Assembly: GCA_964425695.1 (NCBI GenBank)
Contig: CAYRNF010000015.1
Coordinates: 1 to 64,000, forward strand
Length of the DNA stretch: 64,000 bases
Reading direction: 5' to 3'
From: JAKPBU01 sp964425695
GTDB lineage: Bacteria; Pseudomonadota; Gammaproteobacteria; Xanthomonadales; Xanthomonadaceae
The notes under the pieces are model-generated. The model saw only the letters and a list, made by a program, of their open reading frames with translations, was not told the DNA's origin and searched no databases. A program made the position numbers and the translations under genes. This document shows positions 38,720 to 46,442 of this stretch, piece after piece. Positions within the stretch are counted from its first letter, which is position 1. Every line of letters starts with the position of its first letter.

Positions 38720-39706
38720 CTACAGCGCCCTGCAGGCCTCCGCCGCGAGGGCGAACGAATCCAGCCGCGCCCGGTGGTCGAAGATGTTGGCGGTGAGCAT
38801 CAGCTCGTCGGGCCGGTGGCGCTGCGCGAAGGCCGCGATGCCGCGGGCCAGCGTGTCGGGCGACCCGACCACCGCGCACGCCAGCGCCTGTTCCACCGTC
38901 GCCTTCTCGTGCGGCGCCCAGAAGGCTTCGATGTCGTCCACCGGCGGTGGCACCAGGCCCGGCATGCCGCGGCGCAGCCGCACGAACGCCTGCTGCTGGG
39001 TGGTGAACAGACGCCGCGCCTGCGCATCGGTGTCCGCACCCACCACATTCAGCGCCAGCATCACGTAGGGCGCCGGCAGTCGCGCGGAGGGCTTGAACGT
39101 GCGGCGATACAGCGCGATCGCCTCCTCCATCGCCGCCGGCGCGAAGTGCGATGCGAACGCGTACGGCAGGCCCAGCGCCGCGGCCAATTGCGCGCCGAAC
39201 AGGCTGGAGCCCAGGATCCACACCGGGACGTCGAGGCCCGCGCCCGGCACCGCCTGCACCGGCTGGCCGGGCTGGGCGGGTTCGAAATAGCGCAGCAGTT
39301 CCATCACGTCCTGCGGGAACGCATCCGCCGATTCGTAGTAGCGGCGCAGCGCACGCGTGGTGGCCTGGTCCGTACCCGGCGCACGGCCCAGGCCCAGGTC
39401 GATGCGACCCGGATACAGGCTGGCCAGCGTGCCGAACTGCTCGGCGACCTGCAGCGGCGCGTGGTTGGGCAGCATCACCCCGCCCGAGCCCACGCGGATG
39501 CGCTGCGTGGCACCGGCCACGTGCCCGACCAGCACCGACGTGGCCGCGCTGGCGATTCCGGGCATGTTGTGGTGTTCGGCCAGCCAGTAGCGGTGGTAGC
39601 CCAGCGCCTCGGCATGCCGCGCCAGGTCGGCCATGTGGGCGAAGGCCTGCGCCGGCGTGCTGCCTTCGCAGACCGGCGCCAGGTCGAGCAGCGAGTAGGG
39701 GATCAT
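38720..39706 (-). CDS. LLM-class flavin-dependent oxidoreductase
   Basis: Luciferase-like monooxygenase family, closest to the YhbW/MsnO8 type by reading. 328 residues from ATG 39706 (MIPYSLLDLAPV, a typical N-terminus; the open frame has another start 27 bases upstream). TIM-barrel features: YHRYWLAEHHNMPGIASAA, RIRVGSGGVMLPNHAPLQVAEQF, GRIDLGLGRAPGTD, and VWILGSSLFGAQLAA. Uses FMNH2 or F420 in the family; the substrate is unknown. It lies 56 bp upstream of ruvB on the same strand. Confidence 0.88.
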   Translation of the reverse strand: MIPYSLLDLAPVCEGSTPAQAFAHMADLARHAEALGYHRYWLAEHHNMPGIASAATSVLVGHVAGATQRIRVGSGGVMLPNHAPLQVAEQFGTLASLYPGRIDLGLGRAPGTDQATTRALRRYYESADAFPQDVMELLRYFEPAQPGQPVQAVPGAGLDVPVWILGSSLFGAQLAAALGLPYAFASHFAPAAMEEAIALYRRTFKPSARLPAPYVMLALNVVGADTDAQARRLFTTQQQAFVRLRRGMPGLVPPPVDDIEAFWAPHEKATVEQALACAVVGSPDTLARGIAAFAQRHRPDELMLTANIFDHRARLDSFALAAEACRAL

Positions 39707-39809
39707 CGCCCCAAGATGGGGCCCGGATCGCACCGATCAACGTGCCTGGCGCGGGTGCACCCGAACCGCAAGCTCGTGCGCGCCGGGAGGCGCGCCGCGC
39801 ACGATGCCG

Positions 39810-41720
39810 TCAGATCTCCACCTGCGCGCCCAGCTCCACCAGGCGGTTGCCGGGGATCCGGAAGAACCCCGTGGCCGGCGCGGCGTTGCGGTGCATCAGC
39901 GCGAACAGCTTGTCGCGCCACACCGGCATGCCGCGGTGCGCGCCGGCCACGATGGTCTCGCGGCTGGCGAAGTACGTGGTGTCCATGGGGTCGAAGACCA
40001 TGCCGCCCTTGTCGCAGCTGCGCATCAGGGCCAGCGGCACGTCGGGCGTTTCCATGAAGCCGTAGCGCACGATCACGCGGTGGAATTCCTCGCCGATGCT
40101 GGTCATCTTCAGGCGCTTGTCGGGCGGCGCGTACGGGACGTTGAGGGTTTCCACGGTCAGGAACACGTTGCGCTCGTGGAGCACCTTGTTGTGCTTGAGG
40201 TTGTGCAGCAACGCATGCGGCACCACGCCGGTATCGGCGGTCATGAACACCGCCGTGCCCGGGACGCGCGCGGGCGGCGCCAGCATCAGCCCGGGCAGGA
40301 AGCTGTCCAGCTGGATGCCTTCCTTGCGCACTTCGGCGTGCAGCAGTTCGCGGCCGCGCCGCCAGGTGCGCATCATGGTGAACGCGGTGATGCCGATGAA
40401 CAGCGGCACCCACGCGCCGATGCCCGACAGCAGCTTGGCCCCGTTGGCGAACAGGAACGCCAGGTCGATCAGCAGGAACAGCGCGCACAGCGGCAGCACC
40501 CACTTGCGGGTATCCGGCCAGCGCGTGTACGCCACGATCGCCAGCAGCAGCGTGTCGATCAGCATGGTGCCGGTGACCGACAGCCCGTACGCCGTGGCCA
40601 GCGCGCCCGAGCTGCGGAACGAGAACACCAGCACCACCACCGCGCCGAACAGCATCCAGTTGATCGACGGCACGTAGATCTGGCCGATGGTGTCGCGCGA
40701 GGTGTACTTGATCTGCAGCCGCGGCAGGTAGCCCAGCTGGATCGCCTGGCGCGTCACCGAGAACGCGCCGGTGATCACCGCCTGCGAGGCGACCATGGCC
40801 GCGGTGGTGGCCAGCACCAGCATCGGCACCTGCGCCCAGCCGGGAATCGACATGTAGAACGGATTGGCCACCGCCGACGGATCGCGCAGCAGCACCGCGC
40901 CCTGGCCGTAGTAGTTCAGCACCAGCGCCGGCAGCACGAAGCCGAACCAGCCCCAGCGGATCGGCCGCTTGCCGAAGTGGCCCATGTCCGCGTAGAGCGC
41001 CTCGCCGCCGGTCACGGTGAGCACCACCGCGCCCAGGATCAGCACCGCGTGCCAGTCGTGCGTGGCGAAGAAGTGCCACGCCCAGTACGGGTTCAGCGCG
41101 CGCAGCACGATGGGGTTCTGCAGGATGTTGAGCAACCCGAACCCGGCGATGACCACGAACCACGCGATCATGATCGGGCCGAAGGCGCGGCCCACCTTGG
41201 CGGTGCCGAAGCGCTGGAACGCGAACAGCGCGGTCAGCATCACCAGGCTGATCGGCACCACCCATTGCTTGAACAGCGGCGAAACCACCTCCAAGCCCTC
41301 CACCGCACCCAGCACGGTGATCGGCGGCGTGATCATGCCGTCGCCGAAGAACAGCGCCGCGCCGAAGATGCCCAGGATGCCCACCGTGTAGCTCAGGCGC
41401 GAGCCCTGCTTGAGGCTGCGCTGGGCCAGCGCCGTCAACGCCATGATCCCGCCCTCGCCGTCGTTGTCGGCGCGCATGATCACGATCACGTACTTCAGCG
41501 TGACCACCAGGATCAGCGACCAGAAGCCCAGCGACAGCAGCCCCTTTACCGTCGGCGCGTCGGGCGTAAGCCCGAAGTGCGGGTGGAACATCTCCTTGAT
41601 GGTGTACAGCGGGCTGGTGCCGATGTCGCCGAACACCACGCCCACCGCGCCTGCGACCAGCGCAGGCAACGCGACGTTGCCGTGGCCGTTGGGGTGGGAA
41701 GCCGATTGCGGGTCTGCCAT
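39810..41720 (-). CDS. kup: Low-affinity potassium transport system protein Kup
   Basis: Proton-coupled K+ uptake protein of the KUP/HAK/KT family in the inner membrane. 636 residues, near E. coli Kup (622). N-terminal signature GVVFGDIGTSPLYTIKEMF, then about twelve hydrophobic segments (for example LVVTLKYVIVIMRADNDGEGG, motif DNDGEGG), and a cytoplasmic C-terminal tail from about 470 rich in charged residues. It sits between ruvA and ruvB, 26 bp upstream of ruvA's stop in map terms, same strand. Confidence 0.95.
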   Translation of the reverse strand: MADPQSASHPNGHGNVALPALVAGAVGVVFGDIGTSPLYTIKEMFHPHFGLTPDAPTVKGLLSLGFWSLILVVTLKYVIVIMRADNDGEGGIMALTALAQRSLKQGSRLSYTVGILGIFGAALFFGDGMITPPITVLGAVEGLEVVSPLFKQWVVPISLVMLTALFAFQRFGTAKVGRAFGPIMIAWFVVIAGFGLLNILQNPIVLRALNPYWAWHFFATHDWHAVLILGAVVLTVTGGEALYADMGHFGKRPIRWGWFGFVLPALVLNYYGQGAVLLRDPSAVANPFYMSIPGWAQVPMLVLATTAAMVASQAVITGAFSVTRQAIQLGYLPRLQIKYTSRDTIGQIYVPSINWMLFGAVVVLVFSFRSSGALATAYGLSVTGTMLIDTLLLAIVAYTRWPDTRKWVLPLCALFLLIDLAFLFANGAKLLSGIGAWVPLFIGITAFTMMRTWRRGRELLHAEVRKEGIQLDSFLPGLMLAPPARVPGTAVFMTADTGVVPHALLHNLKHNKVLHERNVFLTVETLNVPYAPPDKRLKMTSIGEEFHRVIVRYGFMETPDVPLALMRSCDKGGMVFDPMDTTYFASRETIVAGAHRGMPVWRDKLFALMHRNAAPATGFFRIPGNRLVELGAQVEI

Positions 41721-41746
41721 GTGCGGAAGTTCCTGCCCGGGTGCGC

Positions 41747-42337
41747 TCAGCGCAACGCGGACTGTAGCGCCTTGCGGATGATGGTTTCGGGAGGCTCGCC
41801 CTCGACGAACGCGGCCTTAGCCATGCGCTGCGCCTCCGCCGGCTTGTAGCCCAGCTGCTGCAGGGCGATGGTGGCTTCCGACAGCGGATCGTTGGCCACG
41901 GCGCCCGTGCCTGCGACCGGCGATGCGCCGCCCAGGTCGGCGGCGCGGTCGCGCAGCTCCACCACCATGCGCTCGGCGGTTTTCTTGCCGATGCCGGGGA
42001 TGCGGGTCAGCGCGGTCACGTCGCCGGCCTGCACCAGCTGCGCGAAGGCATGCACGCTCACGCCCGACAGCACCGCCAGCGCGATTTTGGCGCCGATGCC
42101 GGACACCTTCTGCACGTCGCGGAACAGCCGGCGTTCGGCCAGGGTCAGAAAGCCGTACAGCGCCACGCTGTCCTCGCGCTGCGCGTAGTGGGTGTGCAGC
42201 AGCACCTCGCGGCCGACCTCGGGCAGGTCGTAGAAGGTGCTCATCGGCGCTTCCAGCTCGTAGCCGACGCCGTGCACGTCCACCACCAGCCACGGCGGCT
42301 GCTTGTGGGTGAGGATGCCTTTGAGGGTGCCGATCAT
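41747..42337 (-). CDS. ruvA: Holliday junction branch migration protein RuvA
   Basis: Junction-binding subunit of RuvAB. 196 residues. Domain I MIGTLKGILTHKQPPWLVVDVHGVGYE, domain II with two helix-hairpin-helix motifs (VSGIGAKIALAVLSG, IPGIGKKTAERMVVEL), a linker, and a C-terminal domain III (LQQLGYKPAEAQRMAKAA) that contacts RuvB. It follows ruvC across 142 bp that hold a palindromic repeat element. Confidence 0.96.
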   Translation of the reverse strand: MIGTLKGILTHKQPPWLVVDVHGVGYELEAPMSTFYDLPEVGREVLLHTHYAQREDSVALYGFLTLAERRLFRDVQKVSGIGAKIALAVLSGVSVHAFAQLVQAGDVTALTRIPGIGKKTAERMVVELRDRAADLGGASPVAGTGAVANDPLSEATIALQQLGYKPAEAQRMAKAAFVEGEPPETIIRKALQSALR

Positions 42338-42356
42338 GGGAGCGCTCCGCTTGAGC

Positions 42357-42450
42357 TTCCCCCTTCGGAGAAGGGGGACTGAGGGGGATTTGCGGTCGCG
42401 GCTGCGCGCTGCGCGCGCGAATCCCCCCTGCCCCCCTTTTGCAAAGGGGC
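42357..42450 (+). repeat. Inverted pair of palindromic repeat units between ruvA and ruvC
   Basis: Left unit 42357-42390: CCCCCTTCGGAGAAGGGGG, then ACTGAGGGGGATT. Right unit 42419-42450: GAATCCCCCCTGCCCCCC, then TTTTGCAAAGGGG. The units face each other with their ATT ends inward. 42403-42440 equals 6469-6506 in hrpA exactly. Transcribed between ruvC and ruvA, so it may fold in the message. Confidence 0.8.
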
Positions 42451-42479
42451 GAAGAGCGGCAGCGTCGGGGTGCGAGTGT

Positions 42480-42998
42480 TCACTTGCGGCTCCACGCCTG
42501 TCGCACGTCCACGCGCATGCGCAGCGCGCTGGCGCGCACGTGCGCGTGGGTGATCGCCACCGCCAGCGCGTCGGCCGCGTCGGCCTGCAGCTTGCCGGTG
42601 AGCCCCAGCATCAGCGCGACCATGTGCTGCACCTGCTGCTTGTCGGCACCGCCGGTACCGACCACCGCCAGCTTCACCTCGCGCGCCGCGTACTCGCTGA
42701 CCTGCAGCTGCCGCGCCACGCAGGCGGCGATCGCCGCACCGCGCGCCTGGCCCAGCTTGAGCGCGCTCATCGCGTTGTTGGACAGGAACACCTGCTCCAC
42801 CGCGACCTCATCCGGCGCGTGTTCCTCGATCAGGGCCCACAGGCCCTCCAGCAGCTTGCCCAGGCGCAGCGGAAACGACTGCGCGCCCAGCAGCACCAGC
42901 GGCGCATGGAACACGTGGGTCGCCTTGCCGGCGGCATCCACGTCGATGATGCCCACCCCGGTGCGCTGCGAGCCGGGATCGATGCCCAGGATGCGCAC
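42480..42998 (-). CDS. ruvC: Crossover junction endodeoxyribonuclease RuvC
   Basis: Holliday-junction resolvase. 172 residues from the GTG at 42998, which gives the family-typical N-terminus (V)RILGIDPGSQRTG and the E. coli length (173). An in-frame GTG at 43061 would add a 21-residue Pro-rich tail. The acidic active site is visible: Asp in GIDPGS, Glu in VAVEQVF, and the Asp pair in ADAADALAVAI with the following His. Neither start has a good ribosome binding site. It follows yebC by 151 bp. Confidence 0.95.
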   Translation of the reverse strand: MRILGIDPGSQRTGVGIIDVDAAGKATHVFHAPLVLLGAQSFPLRLGKLLEGLWALIEEHAPDEVAVEQVFLSNNAMSALKLGQARGAAIAACVARQLQVSEYAAREVKLAVVGTGGADKQQVQHMVALMLGLTGKLQADAADALAVAITHAHVRASALRMRVDVRQAWSRK

Positions 42999-43149
42999 GA
43001 CGCGGGAGCCGGCCTGCGCGGAGCGGGGACCGGACGGCGGCGGCTGTGGGAGGGAAGCCACTTCGCGTTTCGCGTGCGCAGATCAGCGGGACGGGCGGGC
43101 GGTGGGCGACGTTGCCGGGGACGATTGCGCGCGACCCCGTGCCGGTCGC

Positions 43150-43881
43150 CTACGCATACGCCCCTTCGGGCAGCTGCGCGTTGCTGTAGACGTTCTGCAC
43201 GTCGTCCATGTCTTCAAGCCAGCGCAGCAGCTTCGCCACCTGCTGGGCGGTGTCGCCGTCCACGGCGATGTCGTTGTCGGCGCGGTAGGTGACCTCGGCG
43301 ATGTCCGGCGCCAGCCCCGCCGCCAGCATCGCGGCCTTGACGTCGTCGAACGCCTCCGGTGCGGTGACGACATCGATCGCACCGTCCTCCGGGTACACCA
43401 CCACGTCGTCGGCGCCGGCCTCGATCGCCGCTTCGGTCACCTGGTCCTCGTCCGCGCCCGCGGCGTACGACAGCACGCCGATGCGCTTGAACATGAAGGC
43501 GACCGAGCCTTCCGTGCCCAGGTTGCCGCCGAACTTGCCGAAGGCGTGGCGCACGTCGGCCACGGTACGCACGCGGTTGTCGGTGAGGCAGTCCACGATC
43601 ACCGCCACGCCGCCGGGGGCGTACCCTTCGTAGCGGATTTCCTCGTATTCGACGCCTTCCAGCTCGCCGGTGGCCTTCTTGATGGCGCGCTCGATCACGT
43701 CCTTGGACATGTTGACCGACAGGCCCTTGTCCATGGCGCTGCGCAGGCGCGGGTTGCCGGCCGGGTCGCCGCCGCCGGCGCGCGCCGCCACCGAGATTTC
43801 CCGGATGATCTTGGTGAAGATCTTGCCGCGCTGGGCGTCGACGGCGTTCTTGCGCGCCTCGATGGATGGACCGCGTCCCAT
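43150..43881 (-). CDS. yebC: YebC/PmpR family protein
   Basis: Family linked to transcription control and, in recent work, to translation at proline-rich stalls. 243 residues. N-terminal MGRGPSIEARKNAVDAQRGK, AMDKGLSVNMSKDVIERAIK, and YEGYAPGGVAVIVDCLTDN are all typical. C-terminal VYSNAQLPEGAYA. Located upstream of ruvC, its usual neighbour in gammaproteobacteria. A 279-bp space follows toward the hydrolase gene, in which I see no gene. Confidence 0.95.
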   Translation of the reverse strand: MGRGPSIEARKNAVDAQRGKIFTKIIREISVAARAGGGDPAGNPRLRSAMDKGLSVNMSKDVIERAIKKATGELEGVEYEEIRYEGYAPGGVAVIVDCLTDNRVRTVADVRHAFGKFGGNLGTEGSVAFMFKRIGVLSYAAGADEDQVTEAAIEAGADDVVVYPEDGAIDVVTAPEAFDDVKAAMLAAGLAPDIAEVTYRADNDIAVDGDTAQQVAKLLRWLEDMDDVQNVYSNAQLPEGAYA

Positions 43882-44160
43882 AAGCCTCTGTCGTGGAGCC
43901 TGCCGGCGCTGCCGCCGGCGAAGGCGCGGATTATAGGCCGCCGCGAATCACCTGCCGCTGCTGGAGCATCCGTGCCGCCGGGGCGGGCTTGGGCACGCAT
44001 GCGGTTAAGGAACTCTGCTCCCCGGCGTTCCGGGCCGCTGCGTTGGAGACCGATGCGGTACGGTCACCTGATTTTCACCGGGTGCCGCCGGGGTGGGCCT
44101 GGTCACGCAGAAGGTGGTGAGCCCGGCTACGGACCTGGCGACACAACCTTCTTTCGACCC

Positions 44161-44802
44161 TCAGGATTCCCCCGCCCCGTCCACCTGCGCGTGCACGAAA
44201 CGTCCCGTTTCCAGGAACGCCGACGCCTGGCGCACGGCGGCATCGGAAAAGATCAGCCCGCTGTGGCTGGCGCGCACCACCACGTGGTCCGCCAGTCCGG
44301 GCATGCGGGTTTCGGCCACGCGCACGGTGCCGTCGTGGGTGTCCCGGAAGCGGCCCACCAGCCCGCCCAGCCCGCGCGGTACGCAACCGGCGATATTGCC
44401 CACCTGCAGGCCTTCGGGAATCGCGCCGCAGCCGCTGCACAGCAGTTCGCCGTGGCCCTGCAGCAGCCGGCGGCCGGCCGGCACGCGGGTCATCACGCTG
44501 CCGGCCGCGGCGCTGCCGGCCAGCGGCGTGCCCAGGCACACGATGCGGCCCATGTGCTGCACGCCGTACGCCTGCGCGGCGCGGATCGCCAGCAGTCCCC
44601 CCAGGCTGTGGGCCACGATCGCGGTGCCTGGCCGCAGCGCCGCGACGATGCGGGCCACGCCCGCCTCCGTGCCCTGCACCAGGCTGTAGTAGCCCAGCGC
44701 CTGCGCGTCGAAGCCGCGCGCGCGCAGCCGCGTGGCGAACCAGCGCATGGCCGGCGCGTGCATCCACAGGCCGTGGAGGACGAGCACGCGGGGCGCGCTC
44801 AT
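44161..44802 (-). CDS. Alpha/beta-hydrolase, lipase-like
   Basis: 213 residues from ATG 44802 (MSAPRVLVLHGLWMHAP); a longer form from ATG 44865 adds 21 basic residues. The nucleophile elbow is AHSLGG (Ser in AxSxG), the oxyanion region is LHGLWMH, and a late His is in RASHSGLIF, giving a plausible catalytic triad. The segment CLGTPLAGS resembles lipases and PGAP1-like esterases. Cytoplasmic by sequence (no signal). The substrate is unknown. An 8-bp tandem repeat lies over the alternative start. Confidence 0.8.
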   Translation of the reverse strand: MSAPRVLVLHGLWMHAPAMRWFATRLRARGFDAQALGYYSLVQGTEAGVARIVAALRPGTAIVAHSLGGLLAIRAAQAYGVQHMGRIVCLGTPLAGSAAAGSVMTRVPAGRRLLQGHGELLCSGCGAIPEGLQVGNIAGCVPRGLGGLVGRFRDTHDGTVRVAETRMPGLADHVVVRASHSGLIFSDAAVRQASAFLETGRFVHAQVDGAGES

Positions 44803-44860
44803 GGCGCGTAGTGCATCGGTCTTGCGCTGCGCACGGATAGCGGAGCGCGGGGCGGGAAGC

Positions 44861-44889
44861 GTCATGGCGTCATGGCGTCATGGCGTCAC
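44861..44889. repeat. 8-bp tandem repeat, 3.5 copies
   Basis: GTCATGGC repeated three times, then GTCACG. Each copy contains an ATG on the minus strand, in successive frames; only the one at 44865 is in frame with the hydrolase gene. Confidence 0.85.
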
Positions 44890-45005
44890 GACTGTCCCAC
44901 GGAAGGCGAAGGGGCGAGGCTCCGTTGACCCCTCTGCCTCGGTCCCTCTCCCGGTGGGAGAGAGCGAGGACAGGCACGAGCCGCGCCGACGCAACACACA
45001 CCAGG

Positions 45006-45641
45006 TCAATCCAGCAGGCCCTTGCGCAGCGCGTAGCGCACCAGCTCGGCGGTATTGCGCACATCGAGCTTGTCGAGCACGCGGCCGCGGTGGTTCTCGG
45101 CGGTCTTGACGCTGATGTCGAGCTTGCGCGCCACTTCCTTGGTGGTGAGGCCCTCGGCGATCAGGTGGAACACCTCGCGCTCGCGCGCGGTGAGCTGGCC
45201 GTAGGGATCGGCGCCGCCGCGATCCGGGTTCTGCACCTGCTGCGCCAGTGCGCGCGAGGCTTGTGGGCCGAAGTAATCGCGCCCGGCATGCAGGCTGCGC
45301 ACCGCATCGACCAGTTCGGCCGCGGCGCTGTCCTTGACCAGGTAACCGGCGGCGCCGGCGCGTACCGCCTGCAGCACGTATTCGTCTTCCTGGTGCATGG
45401 TCAGCACCAGCACGCGCACGGCGGGCAGGGCCTCGCGCAGGCGTCGCACCACTTCCAGCCCGGACAGGCGCGGCATGGACAGGTCGGCCACGACCACGTC
45501 CGGATGCGTGACGCAGGCCTTCTCCACCGCCTCCATGCCATCGGACGCCTGCGCGACCACCTCCACGTCGTCCTGCGCCTGCAGTACCGACACCAGGCTC
45601 TCGCGGACCATCGTGTGGTCGTCGGCGACCAGGACTCGCAT
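45006..45641 (-). CDS. LuxR/NarL-type response regulator
   Basis: 211 residues from ATG 45641 with AAGGGGG upstream; the frame's earlier start (45665) would add eight residues. Receiver domain: Asp8-Asp9 (VADDH), phospho-acceptor Asp53 (VVVADLSMPRLSG), switch Thr in VLTMHQ, Lys in YLVKDS. C-terminal LuxR-type helix-turn-helix from about 145: LTAREREVFHLIAEGLTTKE, VKTAENHRGRVLDKL. The partner is almost certainly the histidine kinase 48 bp upstream. Targets are unknown; the shared GGAAATTCCC sites are candidates. Confidence 0.92.
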   Translation of the reverse strand: MRVLVADDHTMVRESLVSVLQAQDDVEVVAQASDGMEAVEKACVTHPDVVVADLSMPRLSGLEVVRRLREALPAVRVLVLTMHQEDEYVLQAVRAGAAGYLVKDSAAAELVDAVRSLHAGRDYFGPQASRALAQQVQNPDRGGADPYGQLTAREREVFHLIAEGLTTKEVARKLDISVKTAENHRGRVLDKLDVRNTAELVRYALRKGLLD

Positions 45642-45689
45642 GCATTCCCCCTTGTGCCGGGACACGGTGCGCCCGGCGCAAGCGGATCG

Positions 45690-46442
45690 TCAAGCCGGCG
45701 CGGCGTCCGCGCGCAGCGGCACCACCGCGCGCAGCCGCGTGCCCTGGCCGGGGGCGGAGCGCATCTCCAGCCAGCCACCGTACAGGCGCAGGCGCTCGCG
45801 CATGCCGCCCAGCCCGGTGCCGCCCGCACGCAGCGCGCGGTCCACGTCGCAGCCCACGCCGTCGTCGATCGCCTGCAGGTGCACCGCGCCGTCGCGCTGC
45901 GCCACGCGCAGCAGCACGCTTTGCGCGCTGGCGTGGCGCGCGGCGTTGGTCAGCGCCTCCTGGGCCACGCGGAACAGCAGGGTCTGGACCTCGCCTTCCA
46001 GCGCGGGCAGCGGCTCGAACTCGGTGACGACCGCCATGCTTCCGCTGTCGTGGACGCTGCGCGCAAGCCAGTGCAAGGCGGCCTCCAGGCCCAGGTCGTC
46101 CAGGATCGGCGGACGCAGCAGGCGCGACAGCTGGCGGGTGTCTTCCAGCGAGCCGCGGCACAGCGCGATGGCCTCGTCGGCCTGCTGGCGCAGCGCGGCG
46201 GCGTCGCCCTCCAGCGCATCACGCAGGCGCACGAGGCGGTTGGCCAGCGCAGTGAGGTTCTGGCCCAGGCCGTCGTGCAGTTCGCGCGCCAGGCGCCGGC
46301 GTTCGTCTTCCTGCACGTTCCACACCGCCCGTCCCAGGCGGCGGAACTCGCGTTCGTTGGCCTCCAGCCGCTCCAGCAGGCGCATGTACCGGGCCTCCAG
46401 CTGCTGCAGCGAAGGCGCGGCGTCGGCGTCGGGTTCGCTCAT
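45690..46442 (-). CDS. Cytosolic histidine kinase (HisKA_3 type)
   Basis: 250 residues. ATG 46442 overlaps the upstream kinase stop (ATGA). No membrane segment or sensor domain: about 35 coiled-coil residues lead to the dimerisation helix with the phospho-accepting His56 (RRRLARELHDGLGQNLTAL). The NarL/DesK-type ATPase follows (FRVAQEALTNAARHA N-box, IDDGVGCD, GTGLGGMRERL, GQGTRLRAVVPL). Its input probably comes from a partner, most likely the upstream FHA-GAF protein or Ser/Thr kinase; that is inference. Confidence 0.92.
   Translation of the reverse strand: MSEPDADAAPSLQQLEARYMRLLERLEANEREFRRLGRAVWNVQEDERRRLARELHDGLGQNLTALANRLVRLRDALEGDAAALRQQADEAIALCRGSLEDTRQLSRLLRPPILDDLGLEAALHWLARSVHDSGSMAVVTEFEPLPALEGEVQTLLFRVAQEALTNAARHASAQSVLLRVAQRDGAVHLQAIDDGVGCDVDRALRAGGTGLGGMRERLRLYGGWLEMRSAPGQGTRLRAVVPLRADAAPA

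Noticed and set aside
43882..44160. Riboswitch or small RNA between yebC and the hydrolase
   Set aside because: Some G/C-rich pairing is possible, but I recognise no conserved structure.
44940..44985. CCCTCTCCCGGTGGGAGAGAG palindrome as a terminator for the hydrolase or regulator
   Set aside because: Looks like another dispersed repeat; no T-run and poor position, so no function was assigned.
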